DNA of 64,000 bases from Variovorax sp. Root318D1 (lineage in GTDB: Bacteria; Pseudomonadota; Gammaproteobacteria; Burkholderiales; Burkholderiaceae_C), in contig NZ_LMCQ01000007.1 in the NCBI RefSeq assembly GCF_001424835.1, positions 1 through 64,000 on the forward strand, given 5' to 3'. This document shows, in pieces, positions 8,637 to 17,259 of this stretch (the stretch's first letter is position 1; each line of letters begins with the position of its first letter). Under the pieces are notes generated by a model. It ran no database searches. It was not told where the DNA came from and saw only the letters and a program-made list of their open reading frames with translations. A program made the position numbers and the translations under genes.

Positions 8637-9554
8637 GTGAGCGCTCCAACCGCCAGCGCGCATGCACCCAGCCCGTCCGTCCACGCCGTGAAGGCATGGT
8701 GGCAGGCTGCGCCATTCGCGCTGGTTTTCTTGCTGTTCTTTCTAATTCCACTGGCGCTGATCGCGATGGTCAGCCTGTGGAATTTCAACGAGTACGAGTT
8801 GATCCCAGCGGTGACGCTGCGCAACTACGCGAGCTTGTTCGAAGGCTGCTCGCAGCTCACCGACAACGGCGACCTGTGCGTCACGCTCAACACCTACCTG
8901 AGCACCTTCAAGTTCTGTCTGTTGGTGTGGGGCATCACGCTGCTGATCGGTTTTTCGGTGGCGTACTTTTTGGCGTTCCACGTGCGCTCGTCGACGATGC
9001 AGACGGTGCTCTTCGTGCTGTGCACGGTACCGTTCTGGACCTCCAACGTGATCCGCATGATTTCGTGGGTGCCGCTCTTGGGGCGCAACGGTCTGGTCAA
9101 CCAGATGCTGGCGGGGCTCGGCCTGGTCGACCATCCCGTGGAGTGGCTGTTGTTCTCCAATTTCTCGGTGGTGCTCGCCTTCGTGCACCTCTACACGATG
9201 TTCATGATCGTGCCGATCTTCAACAGCATGATGCGCATCGACCGCTCGCTGCTCGAAGCCGCCAGCGACGCGGGCGCCTCGGCCTTTCAAACGCTGTGGA
9301 ACGTGGTCGTCCCGCTGTCGCGAACCGGCATTCTCATCGGCTCGATCTTCGTCATCACCATCGTGATGGGCGACTTTGTCACCATCGGCGTGATGGGCGG
9401 GCAGCAGATCGCATCGATCGGCAAGATCATTCAGGTGCAGACCTCGTATCTGCAGTTTCCGCTGGCCGCGGCCAACGCGATGATCCTGCTGGCGGTGGTG
9501 CTGATGATCATCTGGGGGCTGACGCGGATGGTCGATATTCGCAAGGAGCTCTGA
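8637..9554 (+). CDS. ABC transporter permease, PotB-like
   Basis: The protein is 305 aa from the GTG at 8637; a TTG at 8622 inside the previous gene would add five residues. GTG is preferred because it lies just after the binding-protein stop. There are about six membrane segments, the first near residues 25-48 (APFALVFLLFFLIPLALIAM). The coupling loop EAASDAGASAFQTLWNVVVP is the EAA motif that contacts the ATPase. It pairs with the second permease at 9904, but a 349-base gap with a large inverted repeat separates them. Confidence 0.85.
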   Translation: MSAPTASAHAPSPSVHAVKAWWQAAPFALVFLLFFLIPLALIAMVSLWNFNEYELIPAVTLRNYASLFEGCSQLTDNGDLCVTLNTYLSTFKFCLLVWGITLLIGFSVAYFLAFHVRSSTMQTVLFVLCTVPFWTSNVIRMISWVPLLGRNGLVNQMLAGLGLVDHPVEWLLFSNFSVVLAFVHLYTMFMIVPIFNSMMRIDRSLLEAASDAGASAFQTLWNVVVPLSRTGILIGSIFVITIVMGDFVTIGVMGGQQIASIGKIIQVQTSYLQFPLAAANAMILLAVVLMIIWGLTRMVDIRKEL

Positions 9555-9635
9555 GATGAAGCCTTGCTTGTCTGTTCGTCCCGTTGTGCATGAGGAGCCT
9601 TGTTCGGGGGGCGCTCCCGCCGACGGGGTACCTTT

Positions 9636-9825
9636 CTCCGCGAATGTCCTCCGGCCTGCGGCCTCCCCCTTTATTTCGCTGCGCAAGGCACCCCGCCAGC
9701 GGGATCGTTGGGCAGTGCGGCAGTTGATCCAGCAGAACAAGCGCAGCGCTCGGTGTGCACAGGGCGCCGGGTGCTCCCCGCAGCGAAATAAAGGAGGAGC
9801 CGAAGGCGGGGGACATTCGCGGAGG
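9636..9825. repeat. Long imperfect inverted repeat inside the ABC transporter operon
   Basis: The gap between the two permease genes (9555-9903) has no convincing gene. It carries an inverted repeat: the left arm begins CTCCGCGAATGTCC and ends CCTTTATTTCGCTGCG (9636-9683), and the right arm, starting CGCAGCGAAATAAAGG and ending GGACATTCGCGGAG, lies at 9780-9825. The outer ends are nearly perfect complements, the middles differ. The loop is about 95 bases. It looks like an intergenic repeat of REP or MITE type. In RNA it would form a long stem that could lower expression of the second permease. No target-site duplication was recognised. Confidence 0.7.
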
Positions 9826-9903
9826 GGAGTGCCCGGTGGCCTTTGCACGCGCCCTGAACACTCCTGAACTGAACGTGAACGCCCCGAAGCAAGGACAACA
9901 CAC

Positions 9904-10794
9904 ATGAGCCAACGCATAGGAGAACAACGCAGCCCAGGCTTCTGGCCATTGGCCATCGTCTTCGCCCTCTTCGTGCTGTTCCTCTACGGCCCGATGATCA
10001 CGATCTTCATCCTGAGCTTCCAGGGCCCCGAAGGCGGCCTCACATTTCCACTGCGCGGCGTCTCGCTGCACTGGTTCTACAAGCTGGCCGAAGGCCTGGG
10101 CACGGTCGACATCGGCGCCGCCTTCAGGCGCTCGCTGGCGCTGGGCGCGGTGGTAATGGGCTTCACCGTGGTGCTCTCGGTGCTGGCCGGCCTTGCGTTC
10201 CGCAAGAAGCTCGCGGGCAGCAACGCGCTGTTCTTCGTCACCGTGGCGAGCCTCATCATGCCGTCGATCATCATTTCGCTGGGCATCGGCCTGCAATTCC
10301 GGCTCATCGACACTGGGGTCAAGAGCCTGCTCGAGGCCATGGACGCCACCACGCTGCTCGAAGGCTACGGCACCGCGCTCGGCCTGTTCAGCTCCGCGCT
10401 CGGCGCCCACCTGACGTGGACCCTGCCCTTCGGGCTGCTCATCATGTTCGCGGTGTTCAACCGCTTCAACCCGGCCTACGAAGAGGCGGCGCGCGACCTC
10501 GGTGCCTCGCCGTGGCAGACCTTCCGGCATGTGGTGCTGCCGCTGATCGGGCCGTCCATCGTCGGCATCGGCATGTTCGGCTTCACGCTGTCGTGGGACG
10601 AGATCGCCCGCACCTCGCAGGCCATTGGCGACGTCAACACGCTGCCGCTCGAGTTGCAGGGCCTGACCTCGACCGTCACGACGCCTTCGATTTATGCGCT
10701 CGGCACGGTGACCACCGTCGTGTCCCTGCTCGTGATGGCCGTGGCACTGGGCACGGCCGCGCTGCTGCGCCGCCGCGCCGTTCGGCCACGCTGA
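9904..10794 (+). CDS. ABC transporter permease, PotC-like
   Basis: The protein is 296 aa with about six membrane segments, the first near residues 12-36 (FWPLAIVFALFVLFLYGPMI). The coupling motif EEAARDLGASPWQTFRHVVLP lies near residues 197-216. It completes an ATPase, binding protein and two-permease set, the standard PotABCD make-up. It starts at ATG 9904 after the inverted repeat described at 9636-9825. Confidence 0.86.
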   Translation: MSQRIGEQRSPGFWPLAIVFALFVLFLYGPMITIFILSFQGPEGGLTFPLRGVSLHWFYKLAEGLGTVDIGAAFRRSLALGAVVMGFTVVLSVLAGLAFRKKLAGSNALFFVTVASLIMPSIIISLGIGLQFRLIDTGVKSLLEAMDATTLLEGYGTALGLFSSALGAHLTWTLPFGLLIMFAVFNRFNPAYEEAARDLGASPWQTFRHVVLPLIGPSIVGIGMFGFTLSWDEIARTSQAIGDVNTLPLELQGLTSTVTTPSIYALGTVTTVVSLLVMAVALGTAALLRRRAVRPR

Positions 10795-10919
10795 CGCCAC
10801 AACCGCACACGAGGCCGAGAACGCCGCGTGCCCCGCCTACCCCGTTCGGTCGACGTGAGAGTTTTCCTACAGCCGCCTAAAATCTCGCGCAACAAGACAC
10901 AAGCGAGAGAGAGGCGGGC

Positions 10920-12050
10920 ATGCTCGACATCGAGAAACTCAATGAATTCACCCAGACCCACGGCGAGCTGCGCCGCGGTCGAGGCCTCGTCACGGGAACC
11001 ATTGCGCTGAGCCTGGGCATCCTGTGCTTCCTGGGCGTGCTGGCGTTCCACTTTCCGCAGTACCTCACAACGCCCGAGCTGCGCAAGAGCTACAACGTCG
11101 ACGTGATGCGCTTCATCCTGCTGGCGGCCATGGTGGTTTCGGGCGGGCTGGCGCTGGTGAACATCATTTTCAACCGCTCGCGCTGGCTGTCTTCGGCCGC
11201 GTTCCTGCTGGTGGTGGCGGCGGCGCTGCTGGGCGGGCACAAGGTGCCGGTGAACGACTTTGCCGACAACACGCCCTACATCGGCCTGGACTGGTTCATC
11301 CTCGACCTGCTGGGCTCGTCGCTGATCTTCATCTTCATCGAGAAGCTCTTCGCGCTGCGCAAGGACCAACCGGTTTTTCGCGCCGAATGGCAGACCGACT
11401 TCCACCATTTCGTGGTGAACCACATGATCGTGGGCTTCGTGCTGCTGGCCACCAACCTGATGGTGCACAAGTTCTTCGGCTGGGCGGCCAACGACGGCAT
11501 TCGCGGCTGGGTGGGCAACCTGCCGTTCTGGGCCGGGCTGCTGCTGATCGTCCTGGTGGCCGACCTGGTGCAGTACTGGACCCACCGCGCCTATCACGAG
11601 GTGCCAGTGCTCTGGCGCCTGCATGCGGTGCACCACAGCGTGAAGAGCATGGACTGGATGGCGGGCTCGCGCCAGCACATCCTCGAGCTGCTGATCACGC
11701 GCACGCTGGTGCTGGCGCCGATCTACGTGTTTGGCTTTTCCAAGGAAGTGATCGACGCGTACATCGTGGTGGTGGGCTTCCAGGCAGTGTTCAACCACTG
11801 CAACGTGAGCGTGCGGCTCGGGCCGCTGCGCTACATCATCGTGACGCCCAACTTCCACCACTGGCACCACAGCCAGGACGTCGAGGCGCTCGACAAGAAC
11901 TATTCGGCGCACTACGCCTTTCTCGACTATCTCTTTGGCACCGCAGTGAAGAGCACCAAGCTCTGGCCGGAGAAATACGGCGTGCTCGGCGACTACGTGC
12001 CCAACGGCTTCTTCAAGCAGTTGAAGTTCCCCTTCGTCTGGAAAGGATGA
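10920..12050 (+). CDS. Sterol desaturase / fatty acid hydroxylase family membrane protein
   Basis: The protein is 376 aa with several membrane helices in the first 230 residues. The di-iron histidine clusters of the fatty-acid hydroxylase superfamily (PF04116) are present: HRAYHE, then HAVHHS, then FHHWHHSQD. Such enzymes hydroxylate or desaturate membrane lipids, but the substrate cannot be read from the sequence. The GAGAGAGAGG-like purine stretch before 10920 can serve as ribosome-binding site. The stop overlaps the next start, so the two genes are probably coupled. Confidence 0.85.
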   Translation: MLDIEKLNEFTQTHGELRRGRGLVTGTIALSLGILCFLGVLAFHFPQYLTTPELRKSYNVDVMRFILLAAMVVSGGLALVNIIFNRSRWLSSAAFLLVVAAALLGGHKVPVNDFADNTPYIGLDWFILDLLGSSLIFIFIEKLFALRKDQPVFRAEWQTDFHHFVVNHMIVGFVLLATNLMVHKFFGWAANDGIRGWVGNLPFWAGLLLIVLVADLVQYWTHRAYHEVPVLWRLHAVHHSVKSMDWMAGSRQHILELLITRTLVLAPIYVFGFSKEVIDAYIVVVGFQAVFNHCNVSVRLGPLRYIIVTPNFHHWHHSQDVEALDKNYSAHYAFLDYLFGTAVKSTKLWPEKYGVLGDYVPNGFFKQLKFPFVWKG

Positions 12051-12832
12051 TGCGCCGCCATCTCCGCGCGGCGGTGCTCGGCGCTGCCGCATTGCTGCTG
12101 CTCTCGGCCTGCGCCACCCGCGTCGACCTGCCGTCCAAGGACACCAGCTTGCGCCTGCGCGTGCAGAGCTCCGTCATCGCCCCCGGCAACGGCGGCGAGC
12201 TGATCGCCGCCGATGCGCTGCAGCCCGGCGACATCCTGCTGACCTCAATTGCCACCGTCAATTCCTTCGGCATCCGGCTGGGCACTTTCTCACCCGTGAG
12301 CCATGCGGTGCTGTACCTGGGCGACGGCCTGATCGCCGAGGCGGTGGGCACCGGCGTGCGCGCGCGTCCGCTGGCCGACGTGGTGGACGAAGAACAGATG
12401 GTCGTGGCCTTTCGCGTACCCGGGCTCGACACCGCGGGTGCCGAAAAGCTGCGCACCTGGGCCAACTCCCAGGTGGGAATCCGCTACAACACCACCGGCG
12501 TGCTGCTGAATGCGCCTTTCGTGCTGAACCGGCGCCTGTGCGAGCTGCCGCTGATTCCCTCGGCCGTCAGCCACTACTGCATCAGCGGCATGGCCATGGT
12601 GCAGCTGGGCGCGAGCCGCGACGACCAGTTCTTCTGTTCGCAGTTCGTGCTCGAGGCTTATAGGCGGGCCGGTCTGCCGATCACCAACGCCGACCCGCGC
12701 TGGGTGAGCCCGGCCGACCTGCTCCACATGCGCGAGGGCGACGTGCCCTCGATTGCCGCCACGCAGCCGCTGCGCTACGTGGGCCACCTCAAATACAACC
12801 CACCGCCCCTGCTGGCGGCCGACGGACCCTGA
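12047..12832 (+). CDS. Lipoprotein with permuted NlpC/P60 (YiiX/C92-type) papain-like domain
   Basis: The protein is 261 aa (260 if the second ATG at 12050 is used). A lipobox LLLLSAC near residue 22 marks an outer- or inner-membrane lipoprotein. The catalytic histidine comes first (SPVSHAVLYLGDG) and the cysteine much later (DDQFFCSQFVLEAYRRAG). This reversed order is the hallmark of the circularly permuted NlpC/P60 group that includes YiiX and YaeF. Members cleave amide or thioester bonds in lipids or peptides; the substrate here is not known. It follows a lipid-hydroxylase-like gene with overlapping stop and start, which hints at a shared envelope-lipid role. Confidence 0.78.
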   Translation: MMRRHLRAAVLGAAALLLLSACATRVDLPSKDTSLRLRVQSSVIAPGNGGELIAADALQPGDILLTSIATVNSFGIRLGTFSPVSHAVLYLGDGLIAEAVGTGVRARPLADVVDEEQMVVAFRVPGLDTAGAEKLRTWANSQVGIRYNTTGVLLNAPFVLNRRLCELPLIPSAVSHYCISGMAMVQLGASRDDQFFCSQFVLEAYRRAGLPITNADPRWVSPADLLHMREGDVPSIAATQPLRYVGHLKYNPPPLLAADGP

Positions 12833-12837
12833 CTGAT

Positions 12838-14070
12838 TTGAGCGCGCCTTTTCGATTCGATGTCGTCGTTGTCGGCGCCGGTGCCGCGGGCCTGTTCTGC
12901 GCGGCGCTGGCCGGGCAGCGCGGGTTGAAGGTGCTGCTGGTCGACCACAGCGAGAAGGTGGCGGAAAAGATCCGCATCTCGGGAGGCGGCCGCGCCAACT
13001 TCACCAATCGTGACCTCGACGTGCGCGCGCCGCAGCGCCACTTCATCGGCGAGAACCCGAATTTCTGCCGCTCGGCCCTGTCGCGCTATGCGCCGCAGCA
13101 GTTCATCGAACTGGTGCAGAAGCACGGCATTGCCTTTCATGAGAAGCACAAGGGGCAGCTGTTCTGCGACGGCCCCTCGCAGCAGATCATCGACATGCTG
13201 CTGGCGGAATGCGACGCGGGCAACGCCACGCGTTGGCAGCCGTGCAAGCTCGGAAAGATCGTGTTTTCGGCCTCCAGCGATGACGGGACGAGCGCAGGCA
13301 GCTACCAGATCGATAGCAGCAAGGGCCTGATCGAAACGCCCAAACTCGTGGTTGCGACAGGCGGCCTGTCGATCCCGCAGATCGGCGCCAGCGATTTCGG
13401 CTACCGCCTGGCCGAACAGTTCGGCCTGCGCGTCGTCACGCCCCGCCCGGCCCTGGTGCCGCTGACTTTCGGCGGCGAAGCCTGGGCGCCGTATGCCGAA
13501 CTGGCCGGGCTGGCGCTGCCGGTGCGCATCGAAACAGGGGCCAAGAAAGAAAAGATGGCCTTCCTGGAAGACCTGCTGTTCACCCACCGCGGCCTTTCGG
13601 GCCCGGCCGTGCTGCAGATTTCGAGCTACTGGAAGCCCGGCACCCCGCTCACGCTCGACTTCGCGCCCGGCGTGGACGTGGCCGAGGCCCTGGGCGACGC
13701 CAAGCTCCGCTCGAAGAAGCGCATCGCCAACGAACTGGCCATGCTGGTGCCCTCCCGGCTGGCCGACGCGTGGGTGGGACAGGATCCGGCCCTGCAGCGG
13801 CCCGTCAACGAGGCCGCCGACAAAGCCCTGGCCGCCCTGGCCGAGCGCATCGCCCGCTGGCAGATCACCCCCAGCGGCACCGAGGGCTATAAAAAGGCCG
13901 AGGTCACGGCAGGCGGCATCGACACCCGCGATCTGTCCTCCCAGACCATGGAATCGAAGCAGCCGGGCCTGTATTTCATCGGCGAAGTGGTCGACGTGAC
14001 GGGGTGGTTGGGCGGATACAACTTCCAATGGGCCTGGGCGAGCGCACATGCGTGCGCAACCGCGCTATAA
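12838..14070 (+). CDS. NAD(P)/FAD-dependent oxidoreductase, HI0933/YhiN (BaiN-like) family
   Basis: The protein is 410 aa. The only start that keeps the full N-terminal dinucleotide-binding strand is the TTG at 12838. The motif GAGAAGLF (about residues 14-21) binds FAD, ISGGGRANFTN is the family signature, and the C-terminal GEVVDVTGWLGGYNFQWAWA closes the FAD site. The family is widespread but poorly characterised; E. coli YhiN is the usual reference. Its TAA stop lies inside the TATAAT -10 box of the rpsU promoter. Confidence 0.87.
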   Translation: MSAPFRFDVVVVGAGAAGLFCAALAGQRGLKVLLVDHSEKVAEKIRISGGGRANFTNRDLDVRAPQRHFIGENPNFCRSALSRYAPQQFIELVQKHGIAFHEKHKGQLFCDGPSQQIIDMLLAECDAGNATRWQPCKLGKIVFSASSDDGTSAGSYQIDSSKGLIETPKLVVATGGLSIPQIGASDFGYRLAEQFGLRVVTPRPALVPLTFGGEAWAPYAELAGLALPVRIETGAKKEKMAFLEDLLFTHRGLSGPAVLQISSYWKPGTPLTLDFAPGVDVAEALGDAKLRSKKRIANELAMLVPSRLADAWVGQDPALQRPVNEAADKALAALAERIARWQITPSGTEGYKKAEVTAGGIDTRDLSSQTMESKQPGLYFIGEVVDVTGWLGGYNFQWAWASAHACATAL

Positions 14071-14157
14071 TCGCGGGCTAACTTTGGCCTCCCCTCAACG
14101 GCCGCAAAAATTTTTCAGTTGAGGAACCCCGGCTTGGGGCCTCGATCTCCCCGAGCC
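14066..14157 (+). promoter_or_regulatory. rpsU promoter -10 box and structured 5' leader
   Basis: TATAAT at 14066-14071 overlaps the upstream stop codon; no clear -35 is visible. The leader has two stems: CCTCAAC (14093-14099) pairs with GTTGAGG (14118-14124), and GGCTTGGGG (14131-14139) pairs with CCCCGAGCC (14149-14157), nine pairs with one G-U. A shorter CCCC/GGGG stem (14127-14130 with 14136-14139) would compete with the second. From 14158 to the rpsU ATG at 14181 there is no purine-rich ribosome-binding site. The leader is a candidate for regulation of S21 synthesis. Confidence 0.5.
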
Positions 14158-14180
14158 AAATTCAGTTCAACGATTCATCA

Positions 14181-14393
14181 ATGACCACCATTCGCGTTAA
14201 AGAAAACGAGCCTTTCGACGTCGCCCTGCGCCGCTTCAAGCGCACCATCGAAAAGCTCGGCCTGCTGACCGACCTGCGCGCCCGCGAGTTCTACGAAAAG
14301 CCGACCGCCGAGCGCAAGCGCAAGAAGGCAGCCGCCGTCAAGCGCCACTACAAGCGCGTACGCAGCATGCAGCTCCCCAAGAAGCTGTACTGA
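14181..14393 (+). CDS. rpsU: 30S ribosomal protein S21
   Basis: The protein is 70 aa, the standard length. The sequence [20 protein letters not shown] and the basic tail ending QLPKKLY are typical of bS21, the last protein to join the small subunit near the anti-Shine-Dalgarno end of 16S rRNA. No Shine-Dalgarno sequence precedes the ATG, only an A/T-rich stretch after a stable stem. In many proteobacteria rpsU is followed by dnaG and rpoD; here yqeY follows a terminator instead. Confidence 0.97.
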
Positions 14394-14458
14394 TGCCCGT
14401 TGGCAACAGGATCGCCGGCCTTTGACGCAAGTCGGCCCAGCGATCCGATTGCTGCCTC

Positions 14459-14495
14459 AGCCGCGCCAGGGAAACCTGCCGCGGCTTTTGTTTTT
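14459..14495 (+). terminator. Rho-independent terminator after rpsU
   Basis: AGCCGCG (14459-14465) pairs with CGCGGCT (14480-14486). Inside, CCAGG and CCTG pair around a GAAA loop. The stem is followed by TTTTGTTTTT. It ends rpsU transcription before the YqeY gene, whose own AGGAG site is at 14503-14507. Confidence 0.85.
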
Positions 14496-14516
14496 CCCGA
14501 ACCAGGAGCCCAGAGC

Positions 14517-14966
14517 ATGAGCCTCAAGGAACAGATCACCGAAGACATGAAGACCGCGATGCGCGCCAAGGACTCGGAGCGCCTCGGCACCATTCGCCTG
14601 CTGCTGGCAGCCCTGAAGCAGAAGGAAGTCGACGAGCGCGTGGAGCTCGACGACGCCATGGTCGTCGCCATCGTCGACAAGATGGTCAAGCAGCGCAAGG
14701 ACTCCATCGCGGCGTTCACGACAGGCGGGCGCGCCGACCTGGCCGACAAGGAAGCGGCCGAGATCAAGGTGCTCGAGGTCTACCTGCCACAGCGCATGGG
14801 CGCCGACGAAGTGGCTGCCGAAGTGAAGGCCATCGTGGCCGAACTCGGCGCCAAGGGCCCTGGCGACATGGGCAAGGTGATGGGCGCGGTCAAGACGCGC
14901 CTCGCGGGCAAGGCCGACATGGGCCAGGTGAGCGCGGCGGTCAAGGCGGCCCTGGCGAGCGCCTGA
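14517..14966 (+). CDS. GatB/YqeY domain-containing protein
   Basis: The protein is 149 aa, normal for YqeY. It starts MSLKEQITEDMKTAMRAKD, with LLLAALKQKEVDERVELDD and the conserved EIKVLEVYLPQRM segment around residues 85-97. The domain is related to the tail of the tRNA-amidotransferase subunit GatB, and the isolated form has no firmly established role. The ATG at 14517 follows AGGAG by ten bases. Its TGA overlaps the ATG of the Nudix gene, so the two are coupled. Confidence 0.9.
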   Translation: MSLKEQITEDMKTAMRAKDSERLGTIRLLLAALKQKEVDERVELDDAMVVAIVDKMVKQRKDSIAAFTTGGRADLADKEAAEIKVLEVYLPQRMGADEVAAEVKAIVAELGAKGPGDMGKVMGAVKTRLAGKADMGQVSAAVKAALASA

Positions 14967-15439
14967 TGCGCAGCGGCGGTGCCGGCGCCACCACCACGAT
15001 TCCGAAGGCTTGCGCCTGCCTGGTCGATGCCAGGGGCCGGCTGCTGGTGTTCCGCCATCCCGGCGATGGGAACATGCAGCTGCCCAAGGGCACCATCGAG
15101 CCCGGCGAATCGCCCGAGGCGGCGGTGCGCCGCGAGCTGCTCGAGGAATCCGGCATCGACCACGTCGGCGAGCTGCAGCCGCTCGGCACCCTGGAGCGCG
15201 ACTGCGAGGCCGGCGCCGAAGGCCATACGCTACGCCACCCGCAGCTTTGGCACGTTTTCCTGATGCGTGCCGACGGCGCGCTGCCCGAAACCTTCGAGCA
15301 CGTCGCCATGGGCAGCCCCGAGGAAGACGGCCTGGTGTTTTCGTTCAGCTGGCTCGCGCCCGACGAAGGCATCGAGAACTTCGCCCTGCCCTACAGGCAA
15401 GCCATCGCGCGCGTTCGCGCGGCCCTGCTCGCCGCCTGA
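14966..15439 (+). CDS. Nudix hydrolase
   Basis: The protein is 157 aa. It has a complete Nudix box at residues 42-64: G42, E48, R56-E57-L58, E60-E61 and G63-I64 fit GX5EX7REUXEEXGU exactly. These enzymes hydrolyse nucleoside diphosphates linked to another group, with a divalent metal held by the box glutamates. The substrate cannot be assigned from sequence. Translation starts at the ATG that overlaps the YqeY stop. Confidence 0.9.
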   Translation: MRSGGAGATTTIPKACACLVDARGRLLVFRHPGDGNMQLPKGTIEPGESPEAAVRRELLEESGIDHVGELQPLGTLERDCEAGAEGHTLRHPQLWHVFLMRADGALPETFEHVAMGSPEEDGLVFSFSWLAPDEGIENFALPYRQAIARVRAALLAA

Positions 15440-15468
15440 GGATCGCCGGGGTTCGGGGCTCACCTGGT

Positions 15469-16227
15469 TCAGGCCAGCGCGTGCGCCACCATGTAGAACC
15501 CCAGGAGCGCCAACCCGGCCAGAAAGCAGCGCCGGAACACCGCCACCGACAAGCGCTGGCGCAACCACGTTCCCAGCACCATGCCGGCCAGAGCCGGCAG
15601 CAACATCGCCACCGACCCGCCGACCGCCGAAGCGGGATAGCTGCCGTTGCCAGCCAGTCCGATGGCGAGCACCACGGTGGAGGTGGTGAACGAAATACCC
15701 ATCGCCTGGATCAGCGCATCGCGCTGGAAACCCAGGGCCTGCAGGTAGGGCACGGCCGGTACCACGAACACGCCGGTCACGGCCGTCACCAGACCCGTCG
15801 CGGCACCCACCAGCGGCCCCAGCCAGCGCTCGTGCGCCGCAGGCATATGCAGCTGCCGCCCCGTGAGCCCCCAGAGCGCATAGGCCACCAGCGCCGCGCC
15901 GAGCGCCACCGAAGCCCAGGCGCCAGCCGGCACCCCGAGCCACAGCGCGCCGCCCAGGGTGCCCACCACGATGCCTGCCTGCATGCCGCCGATGCGCCGC
16001 AACACCCGCCAGAAGGTCTCACGCGGCCCGGTCTGCCACAGGTTGGTGACCAGTGAGGGTGCGATCAACAATGCGGCCGCGCGCACCGGCGGCATCCACA
16101 GCGCGAGCAGCGCCATCGACACCGTCGGCAGCCCGAGCCCGACCACGCCCTTGATCACGCCGGCCAAGAGAAATACCGCGGCGGCGGCGGCCCAGTGGCC
16201 TGTTGCCAGTTCGTTCGAGATCGTCAT
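15469..16227 (-). CDS. TauE/SafE-family sulfite/anion exporter
   Basis: The protein is 252 aa from the ATG at 16227, with about eight hydrophobic segments. The opening AAAAVFLLAGVIKGVVGLGL and the midpoint GAATGLVTAVTGVFVVPAVP are the two related halves typical of TauE/SafE permeases, which export sulfite, sulfoacetate or similar anions. A LysR-type regulator is transcribed divergently from 16330, so it probably controls this gene through the 102-base gap. The exported anion is not known. Confidence 0.87.
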   Translation of the reverse strand: MTISNELATGHWAAAAAVFLLAGVIKGVVGLGLPTVSMALLALWMPPVRAAALLIAPSLVTNLWQTGPRETFWRVLRRIGGMQAGIVVGTLGGALWLGVPAGAWASVALGAALVAYALWGLTGRQLHMPAAHERWLGPLVGAATGLVTAVTGVFVVPAVPYLQALGFQRDALIQAMGISFTTSTVVLAIGLAGNGSYPASAVGGSVAMLLPALAGMVLGTWLRQRLSVAVFRRCFLAGLALLGFYMVAHALA

Positions 16228-16329
16228 TGCGGCCCAGTCTGCCGGCCTGGGCCGACGCTGAAAATGCGGCATTCGCGAAGCCAGCCTCAGGCACAGGCTG
16301 AGGCTCCCGTGCTACCTTGCGACCTCATC

Positions 16330-17235
16330 ATGCGATTCGATCTCACAGACCTGCGGCTCTTCCTCCACGTTGTGGAGGCCGGGAGCCTGACCGCCGGCGC
16401 ACAGCGCTCGCACATGACGCTCGCCTCGGCCAGCCAGCGCGTGCGCGGCATGGAAGACGCCCTTGGCAGCCCGCTGCTCACGCGGCACGCGCAGGGCGTG
16501 CGCCCCACCGAGGCCGGCCGCACGCTGCTGCACCATGCGCGTGTCGTGCTGCAGCAGATGGAGCGCATGCGGGGCGAACTCGGCGAATACGGCCAGGGCC
16601 TCAAGGGCCACGTGCGCTTCATGTGCGGCACCTCGGCGCTGAACGAGCACCTGCCCGAGGTGCTGAGCCGCTTTCTTGCGCAGCATCCGCGCATCTCGGT
16701 CGACCTCGAGGAACGGCCGAGCCCGCAATCGGTCGATGCGCTGCGGGCCGGGCTGTGCGACATCGGCATCGTCTCGGACGCGGTCGGCACCGAGGGCCTC
16801 GAATGCCACCCCTTCCGCCGCGACGACCTGGTGCTCGTGATGCCGCGCGGCCATGCGCTGGCGGGGCGCCGGCGCGTGCGGCTGGCCGAGGTGGCCGACA
16901 GCGAATTCGTCGGGCTGACCGAGGACAGCGCGCTGCAGCAGCTGGTGACGCAGCATGCCCGTGCGCTCGGCAAGCAGTTGGCCTACCGCGTGCGCGTGCG
17001 CAATTTCGAGGCCGTGTGCGGCATGGTCGCGCATGGCATCGGCGTGGGCATCGTGCCGCAGACCGCGGCCGCGCGCTGCGCCCGCTCGATGAAGATCGCG
17101 CGCGCCAACCTCAGCGATGCATGGGCCGAGCGCACGCTGATGGCCTGCGTGCGTTCATCGGAAGATCTGCCGCTCAACGCTCGTCGGATGCTCGAGCACT
17201 TGCTGGCGCCGCCTGAGAAGCCTGCGGCGAAGTAA
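16330..17235 (+). CDS. LysR-family transcriptional regulator
   Basis: The protein is 301 aa. The N-terminal winged helix-turn-helix is clear (LRLFLHVVEAGSLTAGAQRS, LASASQRVRGME, LLTRHAQGVRPTEAG). The substrate-binding domain covers about residues 90-295. It lies divergent from a TauE-type exporter, the usual layout for a LysR regulator and its target. The effector is unknown. It ends 24 bases before the convergent deoxyribosyltransferase gene. Confidence 0.93.
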   Translation: MRFDLTDLRLFLHVVEAGSLTAGAQRSHMTLASASQRVRGMEDALGSPLLTRHAQGVRPTEAGRTLLHHARVVLQQMERMRGELGEYGQGLKGHVRFMCGTSALNEHLPEVLSRFLAQHPRISVDLEERPSPQSVDALRAGLCDIGIVSDAVGTEGLECHPFRRDDLVLVMPRGHALAGRRRVRLAEVADSEFVGLTEDSALQQLVTQHARALGKQLAYRVRVRNFEAVCGMVAHGIGVGIVPQTAAARCARSMKIARANLSDAWAERTLMACVRSSEDLPLNARRMLEHLLAPPEKPAAK

Positions 17236-17259
17236 CCTGAACGCGAGGCCGGCTACGGC

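Noticed and set aside
9556-9867. Small plus-strand frame in the gap between the permease genes
   Set aside because: It lies wholly within the inverted repeat, has no ribosome-binding site and no recognisable product.
9508-10800. 430-codon minus-strand frame over the inverted repeat and second permease
   Set aside because: It opposes a clear PotC-like permease, is Arg/Gln/His-rich, and reads through the repeat element.
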